Assembly (NCBI RefSeq): GCF_902686445.1
Contig: NC_062214.1
Coordinates: 57,199,177-57,263,176 of the forward strand
Source: Sciurus carolinensis
Taxonomy: Eukaryota; Chordata; Mammalia; Rodentia; Sciuridae
Direction of reading: 5' to 3'
Length of the DNA stretch: 64,000 nt
Shown: positions 46,228 to 57,352 of the stretch, piece by piece
Position numbering within the stretch: the first letter of the stretch is position 1
Layout of the letters: each line of letters begins with the position of its first letter
Position numbers and translations under genes: made by a program
The notes under the pieces: generated by a model
The model's input: the letters and a program-made list of their open reading frames with translations, nothing else
Database searches by the model: none
Told to the model about the DNA's origin: nothing

Positions 46228-46668
46228 TGTTTTAGTCAGCTTTTTTGCTTCTGTGACTGAAAGATCTGACCAGAACAATTGTAGAGTAGGTAAGTTTATT
46301 TGAAGGCTCCCGGGTTCAGAGGTCTTAGTCCATAGAAGGCGGACTCCATTCCTCAGGGCTCCAGGTGAGGCTGAACATCAAGGTGGAAGTCTGTGGCAGA
46401 GAGAAGCAGTTCACATCATTGTAATCAAAAAGCAGAGAGAGAGTTCACTTGCCAGATACAAATATATACCCAAAGCCACGCTCAAATTCCCACCTCCTTC
46501 AGCCATACCCTACCACTTCAGTTACCATTCAGTTAATCCCTATCAGGGGATTAAATTGCTTATTGGATAAAGACTCTTATGACCCCATAGTATTTCCTCT
46601 GAATCTTTCTTGCATTGTCTCACCTGTAATAATCTGGGGGACACCTCACATCCAAACCATAACATGCC
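46228..46668 (-). mobile_element. MaLR LTR, MSTA/THE1-like
   Basis: On the minus strand it starts TGTTATGGTTTGGATGTGAG, the family signature, and ends with AAATAAACTTACC, GTCAGATCTTTCAG and AGCTGACTAAAAC. A rodent-lineage MaLR solo LTR, with clear start, polyadenylation signal (AATAAA, about 46298-46303) and end. No internal region. Confidence 0.8.
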
Positions 46669-47299
46669 TAAAGTAACCAGCATATCAAGGGTCTTATGAA
46701 AGGTGGTTAATAATCATTTTGTTTTGATTTTAAACTGAAGGCAAATCATACACTTCCTCAAGCTGGTACCCTGGAAGAGGGAATTGCCTCATGTATAAAT
46801 AAGAGGGATTGATGCAAATAAAAGTTACATGGTCTATGAATATGAATAATGGTAGTTTCCATCAAGGCCAATTTTTCTACCTAAATCCCTGCTCCTCAAT
46901 CAGCCTCCAAGTAACCGTTAGGTACACACTCACTGCAAAATCTCCAGCCCTTCTGGCCAAGTAGGAATCACCTTGAAGTTTCCCAAGAGTTGTATGTTCC
47001 TGTGAATGATTCTCAAAATTTTCCCATCCCCAGTCAGCATCTTATCTGTTTTTTAGCTTTTGATTCTACTCATTAGGAATAGAAATTTACTTATGCTTTT
47101 GCTAAAACCTCAAGCAAACATTAGGTTGAATGAATGACACATTGCCCAATTGTTCACACACACAATGATCCCTATTTTTAAAGAAACGCTTTAAAAATTA
47201 TAGTCTATTGAAAAACTATTTCCTTAGTGCCCCATGCTAAGCAGACTTCCTGAATGAAGGTTTTGATCATTCTGAATTACATTGTTCTCTGCTGGTGCA
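46669..47299. other. Unique sequence
   Basis: No gene or repeat recognised. Confidence 0.4.
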
Positions 47300-47475
47300 G
47301 TTGCCCATTCATTCACAGAAGAAGTATTTACTAAGTTGGTATTTTGTGCTAGAGACTGTTGTAGGTTCTTGGAGCAGAGCAATGACAAAAACATTAAAAC
47401 CTTTTTGTCCTTATACAATGAACGTGCTAGAAGAGGGAGACAGAATAAATAAATAAATTAATGGTTTAAAAGAAG
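47300..47475 (-). repeat. L2 3' end
   Basis: Antisense L2 3'UTR: 'cccattcattcacagaagaa', 'gtgctagagactgttgtagg', 'gagcagagcaatgacaaaaa', ending in 'gaataaataaataaatta'. Confidence 0.75.
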
Positions 47476-47479
47476 GGGA

Positions 47480-48060
47480 TTGAGGGTGTTGGAAATATCA
47501 GGGGTCCTAGTATCCCTGGGAGCCAAAATAAACAGAGACTAATCAGCCCTGTCCACAGGGAAAGATTTTATTTCCACGTGCAGAAGGGCACACACAGCAA
47601 TCAAACAAAAGCAGGTATGCTAAGCGGTCAGTCTGCTCAACCTCTATCCCTGACCTGATATTCTTTGGCACAAACAGCCCAAGATCTGGGCTGACCTCAC
47701 AATCTCTGGCATGAACAGTTATTAAGGAAAGAGGATACTTAACCACTATTCACTGGTGGGGTTTCACTATCTCCTATTGGGTTGTTTAAAGAAATGCATC
47801 TTTTAGTTGTCCCCACCTCCCTTAATTCACTTTTGGTGAGGAAAGCTCCCCCTGGGTTGAGTGCCTTTTGGCCCCTACACAGTTTATCTCTGTTGATCAG
47901 GCAGTGGGGTGTTTTCTTCTCACCCCTGTTTGTCAAGGGGCTGTGAATTTTTACACTCTGTGTTAACTGCTTGTAACTTTCCATTCTGTTCTCCCCTCCA
48001 GCTGCCTTTCTTACATTCCAAGTCATTTCACATTTAAAGCTAAATCTGTAGTTTGAAAAT
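47480..48060 (-). mobile_element. Solo LTR, copy 2 of a shared family
   Basis: Right half (about 47765-48045) matches the LTR at 21040-21335 in the same orientation; shared blocks include 'tctcctattgggtt', 'gggttgagtgccttttg', 'acagtttatctctgttga' and 'ctcccctccagctgcc'. The left half, with AATAAAATC (minus strand, about 47564-47572), differs from copy 1. It adjoins an L2 3' end on the left and an L1 3' end on the right. Ends are approximate. Confidence 0.6.
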
Positions 48061-48099
48061 GGACTGCTGGGATTTTCTGTTTCTCATAAGGGTGAGGAA

Positions 48100-48420
48100 G
48101 AATGGACAGGATAAGGGAAAAACAGTGAATGAATCTGACTTAACGTTCCAATGTATATATGTGAATATACTTTAGTGAATCTCATCATTATGTATATCCA
48201 CAAGATGCTGATTTTTAAAAAAGTGTAAACAAATAGAAAGATCAGTAGAGTAAGGAGAAGGAATGGGGGGGAGGAGTGGAAGGGGAAGTGGAAGTCCTGG
48301 GGACTTAATTAAAGTAAGTATACTCTGTGTATTTATAATCATGTCACAATAAATCCTAATGTTATGTCTAACCATTATGAATAGTTTGATACAAAAAATT
48401 ATATATGGTGTGACCACAGA
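48100..48420 (+). mobile_element. L1 3'UTR fragment(s)
   Basis: Sense L1 3' end resembling 41340-41500: 'ggggaggagtggaaggggaa', 'aatcatgtcacaataaatcc', 'taatgttatgtctaaccatt'. A second 3'-end-like piece (48150-48215, 'tctcatcattatgtatatcc') precedes it, so two short L1 ends may lie in tandem. Confidence 0.6.
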
Positions 48421-48437
48421 TTATAAGTATTTTGCAA

Positions 48438-48660
48438 AGACAGCATGGTACGATGGCTGAGTGCAGCTCTGGAGTCAGACTCTGATTTTAATGCCAGCTC
48501 TGTCTCTTGCAGAGGCCAACAGTATGACCTTGGCAAGTTATTAACTTCTCGGTGCTTCCCTTTTGTCTTCTATAAGAGAAAGGTAATAATAATAATGGTA
48601 TCTATCTCATAGAATTGTTCTGAAATTTAGATGAATTAATATTATAACAGTACTTATATG
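48438..48660 (+). repeat. Near full-length MIR SINE
   Basis: One of the best MIR copies here: 'agcatggtacgatggctgag', 'ctctggagtcagactctgat', 'gaccttggcaagttattaac', 'cttcggtgcttccc'-type core, 'ggtatctatctcatagaatt', 'tttagatgaattaatattat'. About 220 bases in consensus order. Confidence 0.85.
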
Positions 48661-48684
48661 AATATATTTTATCTAGTCGATAAA

Positions 48685-50000
48685 TGAAAATAAACATAAA
48701 GCAAGGAGGTCGCGGTAAGTTTTAGAAGGGGTATCAAGTGGTTTTTAATAGGGAAATCACTTAGAAGGTAATGTTCAAAAGTGAGGAAACTGTGAAATAA
48801 GTGCTTTCTAAGCCAGAGGAACCAGAAGAGGCAGGACTCTGATGTGGAAATCTGCCGTACGTGTTTGATTAAGAGCAAGGATATCATATATGACAGAAAA
48901 GGAAGGTTCACCAGCAGCTGCAAGGATGCTGGGATAGCTGAGGTGACAAGAGTGGGGAGCAGCAGGTTTAGGGTCAGGGAAGATGAGGTGCACACACTAA
49001 GTGTTAGTTGAATCTTGGGAATCTTAATGGAGATAAAGAAAGATTATCAGAACTTTTGAGTCCAAGAGAAAGGCTCACATGGGAAATATAAATTTTGGAG
49101 ACATTGGCATTGAGGTGGTGTTTAAAGTCACAAGATGGATGGAAACACCAAGGAAGCAAAGGTCATTAAGGGAAGGGAGCAGGAATGGAGCTCTGGATCA
49201 CTCCAATGCTGAGAAAGGAAGAGGAATCAGCCAAGGCTGAGCAGGGGTCATGCAATGGGAAGAAAAGAAAGTATATTGACCTGGAAGCAAAGTGAAAGGG
49301 GAAAACAGAACAGACCAGGAGAGAATGATTTTCTGTCCTAAATGCTGTTGACAAGTCAAGTGAATTGAGGCTTAGAATTGGCCTCTGGATTTAGTAACGC
49401 AGAGATCATTGACAACCTTGATGAGTATGGTTTGGGTGGAGTGACAGAGCATACATCACACTGAATTCAAGATAGTCATTTAAAAGATAGTTGGAGAGGA
49501 AAAGTCAATAAGTGCAGGCCACTCCTTCAAATAATTGTGCTGTTATAGTAAAAGGTAGAGAGAAAAAGTATAAATGCTAATTGTGGGCAATGTATACAAT
49601 GGTGATTTGTAGCGATTGCCTCACTTCAGTAGGAATTAAGGATATAAGCTGAGAGTACAAGTTAGTTGAAGGTTTGAAGAAAAGAGAAAAACTCCTAAAG
49701 TTGTTCTCCCAGAGACTGAGGGAGTACATAGACCAAGGATTTGGCATTAGATCACCAGACATTAGTAAGAACACACTTGAAGTTCGTGACCATGTATTTA
49801 AAATGAGTTAAGACAGGGCATTTCTTTCTCTATGATCATGTTTTACAGTTATAATGTCAGCAATAAGTAGACAAAGAGTTGAACTTAACTGCGGTTTTAG
49901 ATTTGCTAATTGTGTGTAATGAAGGGAGATATGAACAAGAGAATTAAGGTATATATAAGGAGTGATCATAATGAAAGATAAGAGAGTTGGAAAGGAGAGA
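48685..50000 (-). repeat. L2 ORF2 (reverse transcriptase) remnant
   Basis: A long antisense match to L2 ORF2: 'ggagctctggatcactccaa', 'aggagagaatgattttctgt', 'tgctgttgacaagtcaagtg', 'gcttagaattggcctctgga', 'gcagagatcattgacaacct', 'agtatggtttgggtggagtg'. In intact L2 these positions code for the CR1-type RT core. Stops and indels are frequent; short minus frames (48669-48995, 49166-49354) are relics. This is the most extensive ancient LINE remnant in the window. Confidence 0.75.
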
Positions 50001-50930
50001 AAGGAATACCAGGAAGAGAAACACTGAAAAGGTATGGTTGGGATTTTACTGGAGACAAGTTACCCAAAAGAAGTATCTATGGAGATAGGAAGTGCTGGGC
50101 AGAGTGGGGTGATGGAAGAACAATGATTGGGATGTGGCTTTGGATATTGGCACAAAGGGACTCTATATTATGAGCATGTGGGACTGAGATAGGGTGAAGG
50201 ACATCATCAATGTGGAAAAATGTTAAAAAGAAAATGCATGGTAAGTGTTGGTGGGTTCATTCCATGTGTAGAGAAATTATCAATAAGAGCCATGAGGGAG
50301 AGAAAGATATATTTTGAAGAGAAAAAAATAAGGAAGTGAAATGGGAGTTAGGAAATAACTAGAGCAGGGTGGGACCATTCTTAATATAGTCTGTTATCCA
50401 GAGATGCAAAGCTTAAAGGCAGAACAGTCTGAAAAACCAATGAATACCATGAATGAGGTTTTTGCCACAGAAAGGTCCAGAGATTTGGAGCACTGCAGAG
50501 GAAACACAGGTACAATTTGAGAAGGCTCCAAGGAAAGCTATCCCAGAGGAGGCTCTTGTTTCAATTAGTGTGGGAAAGTAGAGGAAAATTAAAGAGAAAA
50601 ATTTGAGGGCATGGGAGATTCAGCTGCTAGTGAACTGGGAGTTCTAGGCAATGAAGTGGGAGGGTTTCAGAAATAGGGAGTAGTAGAAAGGGGAAATAGA
50701 AGAGGGGACATACAGAGCTTTCCAGGATTGGACCAAATGGGTGAGGATGATTGACAATTTGGGAGTTTCTTGTAATGTAAACAGGAATAAGGAGCAATAT
50801 GTCCATCATTCCCTAGGGGACTCAAGGCATTTGATAGAGAATATTGAGGATAAGCATATTTGTGACTTCCTCTAGATCTTTGTGGGTAGAAGATGAGAGA
50901 GAAGAAGGAATGGAACTGGTCCACAGCCCA
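50001..50930 (-). repeat. Possible L2 continuation
   Basis: Purine-rich sequence of the same character ('aggaagtgctgggcagagtg', 'gaggatgattgacaatttgg') may be the 5' part of the same L2, but I could not match specific phrases. Confidence 0.3.
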
Positions 50931-52490
50931 CCTGTATCAGTCCTTATCCCTGATGGAGAGAAGTGGTGATATTTGGTGTGCTGGGCTTCCTCTGACAACT
51001 GACAAAAGGAACTGACAAGGCTTGGGAGACCTGACTTCTTGCACAGTCCCCCAGCCCCACCCCAGTGCTCCTTCATAGAGTATGAATAAATTTGTGCAAA
51101 GCTGCATTGACTAATGAAGCTAGGTACCCATTGACCTGTCTGCTGGTAGTTTGGAGGCTGGAGGGTTTCACGCTGTGGTCCAACAGACTTCACAGCTGGC
51201 TGTTTTGTATCAAGAGCCCTTTATATGGGAGAAATGCCACTGGCAATCCATCAAAAGCAGAAGATAGAAGACTATAGCACCAGGCATGTGTTTGAACAGA
51301 CCTCATTGGGCATCCACCATGGGAAAACAAAATCTCGCTGCAGTGAAATGCCAGCCTTTAGGTTTTCACATGTAACCTAGGACTGAAATTGAGTGGTCTC
51401 CCCACGCTCATTTGGAGAGCCACTGTGATACCATTCATTGTTCTGTGGTTCTCCTTGTTGATTCATTGTCAATTCCTTCTGAGGGGAACAAATAGCTGAG
51501 TCTAGGGAAGTCCTAGGGCCTGGTGTTTACTCTTCATGCTAATTTGGCTCAGCTGTCAAAGTGTCCACAATTCCTGGTGCTCTGCAGGAGAGAAATACAG
51601 AGGTGGATGGGCTGTTGGATGACAAGTGGAAGCCTTATTCAGACCAGTCAGATCGTGCAGTTGAGCTGTAAGTGGGAGGAGAGCTGAGGGAGAACACTGA
51701 CAGGCAGCAGAGAAAGGAAAGTGACAGAGAATGAATTCCCGAGGGGATAATTAGTGAAACATACCCCAGTGAAACAGCGCTCTGAGTTCTAAAGGCAGTT
51801 CTCAATTAAGTCCTCAGATGGCTCAGTGCTCCGAGCTGATGAATTGGTTTGTTCCCCATCACTATCTGCAAAGCGCTTTCAAACACCCACGTCCCCATCT
51901 GTTTCATTAATAAATTCACTTAAATCCATAATATTAGCAAAGAAACACCAACTTGCCTGTGATAACTGGCCAGAATTCTTTCCAGGAGTCGTCTTCATAG
52001 AAGCCTTGATGGGACCGAGAACTGAAGAATCAAAGGTATTTTCAAGTATGAAATTTGCTTTGAGTTTCCATTTTATTTTCAGCGCTTGGATCATGAGTAA
52101 AACACAAAGATTAGAGTAAAACAGTAAGTTGATCGTATTATCTTTTCTTGTTATATTCAATATAACCACTGAGATTCCAATAGGACCCTGGCCCAATGGC
52201 AGCTTTGACCTGGGAGAAGCAGTTTTACATGGAAATTGTTACAGAATAAACTCTGGTCAATTTCTTCTTATCTTTTTAAATATATGAATAGAAGCAGATC
52301 CAAACTGATTTGTGTTTACTATGCTGTGGTCTAGCCTTGAGAGCAAGGGGTTAGAATGAGACCCAAAACCAAGCAATGGGCATATGAGGGAGTCTCCCCA
52401 ATAGGAAAGAGTGACTGGTTTTGTTTAAATACAAAGGAAAATGATTATATGATTTTTCCAAAACAAGTTCTTTGGTAACATTGGAAAGAG
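50931..52490. other. Unique sequence
   Basis: No gene supported. Block 51380-52130 is repeat-free with intact-looking motifs ('gataattagtgaaac', 'ctcaattaagtcctcagatg') and could be a conserved non-coding element. The 123-codon minus frame at 50822-51193 has no recognisable domain. Confidence 0.4.
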
Positions 52491-52562
52491 ATTTTTGAGG
52501 AGTAGCAGGGATTGAACTCAGAGGAGAATGGATAGAAAATGATGGAGAAGGAAGAATTGAAA

Positions 52563-52782
52563 CCTGGCGCAGTGATGCACACCTGTAATCCCAGTAGCTC
52601 TAGAGGCTGAGGCAGGAGGATGGTGAGTTCAAAGCCAGCCTCAGCTAAAGTGAGGCACTAAGCAACTCCATGAGACCCTGTCTCTAAATAAAATACAAAA
52701 TAGGGATGGGGATGTGACTCAGTGGTCGAGTGCCCCTGAGTTCAATCCTAGGTACACAACCCCCCACCCCCAAAAAGAAGTA
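52563..52782 (+). mobile_element. Full-length composite B1-ID SINE
   Basis: Sense copy with both halves: 7SL-like 'cctggcgcagtgatgcacac', 'cctgtaatcccagtagctct', 'gaggctgaggcaggaggatg', an A-rich linker 'tctctaaataaaatacaaaa', then ID 'ggatggggatgtgactcagt', 'ggtcgagtgcccctgagttc', 'aatcctaggtacacaac', and tail. Probable target duplications gaagaattgaaa (52550-52561) and gaagtattggaaa (52778-52790). This element is the strongest pointer to a sciurid genome. Confidence 0.92.
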
Positions 52783-52799
52783 TTGGAAACAGTATCCAT

Positions 52800-53075
52800 A
52801 AACAACCCTAGAGCAGTCTGGCTATGGAAGAGAAGAACAAGGCAGTAGTTTGGATGGGGAAAAATGAAGGTTAATCTGAATGGAGTTTGTGTGTTTGCTG
52901 ATGGGAGGAATCCAGAAGGTCAAATGGGAGAGAGAAATGATTCAGGAGAGAGGTGGTATAAATCGAGGGAGGGAATTCTTTAAAGAGGGGAGAGGAAAGG
53001 GGAATTCCTTCAGTAAGAGGAAAGACACTTAAAGATACAGGAGGAAGGCCCGAAGAGAGAAAGGCTAGTACTTTA
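52800..53075 (-). repeat. L2 ORF2 remnant
   Basis: 'gtgtttgctgatgggaggaa', 'gagaaatgattcaggagaga' and the following purine-rich block match antisense L2 ORF2 upstream of the RT core. It may be a displaced part of the L2 at 48685-50000. Confidence 0.55.
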
Positions 53076-55325
53076 CCTTCCCTGTTGCCTTTGATCTGTT
53101 GTGCTGGATGGCCACACCCACGTGAATGCTTGTTTGCTGGGAGATGATGCGCTCTCAGTTCAGGGCATCTGTCATATTTGCGTGCCCTCTACTTGCAACC
53201 CAAATTTTGAGCTTTTTGAAATGGGGGAGGATTCAAATAAGAAATGTCTTTTGTGATAAGCTGTTAGAAACTCATCATTTCTCAGGAGAAAAATGTATGT
53301 CACATTTTGCATTTTTGAAGAGAACGTCAACAGAATAGGGCAGGGAGAATATTATCTCTAAAAGCTTGTGTCTCATCCTCTTAAAATGTTAATGTCCCAT
53401 TTCCAGCTGAACAAATAAACCTCTACAACTTGGATGCAACTAGTCCTAATGAATGTGAGTGCCAAGCTAGGAAATAAAGAACTCCACTTTTTATTGCAGG
53501 AAACATCTTTCACAAGGGAGAAAAAAAAATAAGTCATTATTTAAAAATTGCTCCATTAATGTGCCATGAACAAAGGACAGTTAGCTTGAAAAGACCAAAC
53601 AGCTTTTATTTTTGAGCACTTTATTTTCAATGGAATTATAAACAAGATGCTCATGAAACTCTTCAAACAGACAGAACACCCGGATGAAATATCGAGCTGC
53701 TTTGGTCCACCATTGTCTACCAGAGCCAGTTTCCTTTTGCTTCCTTAATGCAGTTGCAGATTGTTTTCTTGCTGTTGTTGTCATTGTTCAGTTAGGGGAA
53801 ACAGAAGGGCCTAGAGATGCTCTTTTCCTCTGCAGCTTACGATGCAGAAGAGAGTTAAAGCAACCAGGAAAATATTCCATTAACCAAGTTAAGAGAGGCT
53901 TGAAGCAGCCAAAAAGGAACCCACCTGCGTATCTTATCATGTTAGAAAGCAACTGGGAAGATGGTGTAAACATCCACCTGGCAGTGAGGGTGAGTTTGCA
54001 TCTCTTCTCTGGCCCATTCTATTTCCTGATTTTGATGGAATAAGATGTAGCAAATGTGAGACTATTGCTGAAGCAATTTCCCATCTTTGGAGAATAAATG
54101 GATTCATAGCCACAAATACACACACAAACATATGCACCTAAATGTCTTTGAGACAGAGCTGTTCCTGAAAAGATCTGCAGCCTAATTTTGAGAAATGTGA
54201 TTTGGGGAAGGTTGAGAAAAATTTTTTTTCTTATTAATATGGAGCCAGGCCAGTTTGAGGCCAGGCACTCAATCAGAATGTGTAGGTGCTCCAGTGGAGA
54301 AAAGAGCATGCGACACTGTTTAGCTCAACCCTGGAACCAAGGAAACACGTGCCCCTTTACTCTTGAGGTGAAAACGAGTTCTTAGGATGAAATGATTATC
54401 TCATTCCAGATTGCCCACATATATCCACAAGGGAACACATGGGATCCGAATATGAAATATTCAGGTACTCCCACTGAGCCCTGCACATAGCATTTACTCC
54501 TATTCCTTGTATATTATTCACTATGGTATATTATTCATAAATTATTATTTTGATTCATGCCTTTTCCTTAGTAAACTATAAGAGTGCAGAAAATGGCAGT
54601 CCTCTGCCGGTATTTCCTTAGGATTAAGAATGTTGTCATGGGATATATGAACTCAGATATGCAATTCACCCAGAGCTGTAAAAGTCTAAACGCTGGCAAG
54701 ATACATCACTCCCGAGATGTGGTACAGACCTTGGTATTCCTCATGCCAGCTCTTTTTGCACCAGCTGAGGAGGACAGCCGTTGTAGTTATGGCCACACAT
54801 TCCAAGCATGATGAATTGACAGTCAAGTTCAATCTAACATATTGTGAGTTCAATTACAAAGTAAGAAAAATAAGCTAGTTGTCCTAAGATATCCTTTAAA
54901 AAGCTTACCTTTTAAAATAAACTAATGTGTAGTGCTTCTATTCATATCTCTTCCCACTTCCCTCTCTGCCTCTAGATTAGTCACTTTTCTGAAATTTCTG
55001 ACTGGAATCAATGAGATAGTGTGGAACTCATAAGGGTCAGAGTAAGGTAAACTTACCTCTGTGCATTTGACTAATAAATCATTTAAAGTTAAGTAGAGGC
55101 AGCACTGAAAGCAGAAGCATTACCAGTAACAGGTTATCTGTGGCATTGAGATATCTAAGGAAAAAGGTGCCAGTTGGAGTGAATGGGTTGAAAGACCAAA
55201 TACGCACCCGTAACACACACCTCTAAGGGTTGAGTCCCGCTCACCCTGACCAGGATTCTAAGGAAAGTCTGCAAGGAAGTCCCAGGACAAGACATTCCTG
55301 AAAACTATTGGATGTAAAATGAGGC
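53076..55325. other. Unique sequence
   Basis: No gene supported. The plus-strand frame 53684-54043 (119 codons) and others overlap in several frames and show no domain. Confidence 0.45.
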
Positions 55326-55329
55326 TCCG

Positions 55330-55780
55330 CCCTCCCTCCCATCAGCCATCTCCTCAGACCTCACACCTCCTCCTCCTATGGACAAACCCCTTGCCACAGT
55401 CCCCTGCATCTAAAAATCCAGGCTGGGCTTAGCTATTCCCCCCACCCACTCCTTTGTTTTATACTAATACGACTACTACTGATGATGATAATGGAGAGAA
55501 CACCGGGCTGAGAAAGGCAAATGGAAGCCCAATGTAAACAAAGAAATGAAAGGCAAACTTAGTGAATCCAAAGCCACCAACTCTCCTAACCAGGAACATG
55601 GCACTTTAACCCACCAAAGACCAATCACTGTCTTGTTTTGATAAATACCTTATGAAATCACTGTCTCCCTGCCTCTCCCCAAGGCACAGCCGGCTTGGAC
55701 TGATTGATCTCCAGTGTTTCTGGATTCACGAATTCCTGGGTGTTTAGATCAACTCATATAAATCTCAGTGTGCTTCAGTT
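55330..55780 (+). mobile_element. Possible unassigned LTR
   Basis: LTR-like order in sense: GC-rich block, 'agaccaatcactgtcttg' (CCAAT), 'tgataaataccttatg' (TATA-like), then 'gattcacgaattcctgggtg' and 'cagtgtgcttcag'. No second copy in the window confirms it, so it is tentative. Confidence 0.25.
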
Positions 55781-55784
55781 TATC

Positions 55785-55925
55785 TTTTTTAAAAAAATTA
55801 TCAATGCATTACTATTTTATATAGTGGTGGGCTTCATTGTCAGATATTCATACATGCACATAACATAATTTGGTCAATTTCCTTACCGAATTCCTTCCCT
55901 TTCCTTCCCTTTCCTTCCCTTCTTC
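55785..55925 (-). repeat. Older L1 3' end, host of the nest, left part
   Basis: Antisense 3'UTR resembling 22576-22690: 'ttatcaatgcattactattt', 'gtggtgggcttcattgtcag', 'tttggtcaatttccttaccg'. It ends in a CCTTTCCTTC-type repeat. The family sequence appears to resume at 58921. Confidence 0.55.
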
Positions 55926-56378
55926 TTTTTTAACATTTTTATTTATTTATTTATTTATATTTTTTTAATTATTTATTTTATTTTACAGACTGCATTTTGA
56001 TTCACTGTACACAAATGGGGTACATCATTTCGTTTCTATGGTTGTACATGATATAGATTCATACCATTCATGTAATTATACATACACATAGGGTAATGAT
56101 GTCTATCTCATTCCACCATTTTTCATACCCTGCCTCCCTCTCATTTTCTTCTATATAAAGTTCCTTCATTCTTCTCTCACTCCCCACTCCTACCCCCATT
56201 ATGTATCATCATCCACTTATCAGGGAAAACATTTGGCTTTTGGTTTTTTGGGATTGGGTTATTTCACTTAGCATGATATTCTCCAATTCCATCCATTTAT
56301 CTGTAAATGCCATAATATTATTCTTCTTTATGGCTGAATAATATTCCATTGTGTTGTACCACAGTTTCCTTATCCTGA
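55926..56378 (-). mobile_element. L1 'A', 3' part (5'-inverted element)
   Basis: T/A-rich tail (55930-55980), antisense 3'UTR ('gtacacaaatggggtacatc'), and ORF2 C-terminus antisense (minus frame: [35 protein letters not shown]). At 56378 the orientation flips. The flipped portion is 56379-56418 plus 58328-58920. Confidence 0.8.
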
Positions 56379-56418
56379 CTCCCAAAGCACAAGAATTCAA
56401 AGCAAGAATCAATAAATG
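56379..56418 (+). mobile_element. L1 'A', inverted 5' segment, left piece
   Basis: Sense L1 ORF2 sequence 'actcccaaagcacaagaatt' to 'aagaatcaataaatg'. It is cut by L1 'B'; the next L1 bases in family order are found at 58328. The last 12 bases are the left target duplication of 'B'. Confidence 0.75.
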
Positions 56419-57352
56419 TATGTCCTCCTGATTCAGTTTGGGTGGATCATATGTCTCTAGAAACCTGTTGATGTCTTTGAGATTTTCTATTTTGTTAGAG
56501 TATAGATTTTTGAAATAATGTCTAATTATGTTTTGTAGTTCAATAGTGTCTGTTGTGATAGTTCCTTTTTCATCCCTAATTTTAGTACTTTGAGTTTTCT
56601 CTCTCCTTTTTGTTAGTGTGGATAGGGTTTATCAATTTTGTTTATTTTTCAAAGAAACAACATTTTATTTTGTCAATTTTTTTGATTGTCTCTTTTGTTT
56701 CAATTTTACTGATTTCAGCTCTTATTTTAACTATTTCCTGTCTTCTATTACTTCTGGTATTAATCTGTTCTTTTTCTAGGGCTTAGAGTTATAGTGTTAG
56801 GTCATGGTCATTTATTTGTTGACTTTTTCTTCTTTTATTGAATGTACTCCATGAAATGAATTTTCCTCTTAGTACTGCTTTCATAGTGTCCCAGAGATTT
56901 TGACATGTTGTATCTTTGTTCTCGTTTACCTCTAAGAATTTTTTATTTCCCCCCTGATGTCTTCTGTTATCCATGCATCATTCAATGGCATATTATTTAA
57001 TCTCCAGGTGTTGGAGTAGTTTCTGTTTTTTATTTTGTCATTGATTTCTAATTTCATTCCATTATGATCTGATAGAATGCAAGGTAGTATCTCTATCTTT
57101 ATGTATTTGCTAAGAGTATCTTTGTGGCTTAACTTATGGTCTATTTTAGAGAAGAATCCATGTGGGGCTGAGAAGAAAGTGTATTCGCTTGTCAATGGAT
57201 GGAATATTCTATATATATCTGTTAAGTCTAAATTATTGATTGTGTTATTGAGTTCTATGGTTTCTTTGTTCAATTTTTGTTTGGAAGATCTGTCCAGTGG
57301 TGAGAGAGGTGTGTTAAAGTTACCTAGTATTATTGTGTTGTGGTCTATTTGG
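56419..57352 (-). mobile_element. L1 'B', inverted segment (endonuclease to RT start)
   Basis: Antisense ORF2. The minus frame 56932-57384 shows the C-terminal part of the apurinic endonuclease domain ([55 protein letters not shown], including the S-D-H end motif). Further left, 56419-56560 reads as the linker before RT (compare ENLKDINRFLETYDPP). It is the 5' part of element B, turned round by twin priming. Confidence 0.85.

Noticed and set aside
53684..54043. 119-codon plus-strand frame
   Set aside because: Several overlapping frames on both strands here and no recognisable protein family.
55465..55474. TAATACGACT, like the start of the T7 promoter
   Set aside because: Only the first ten bases match, the following bases do not; chance, not vector.
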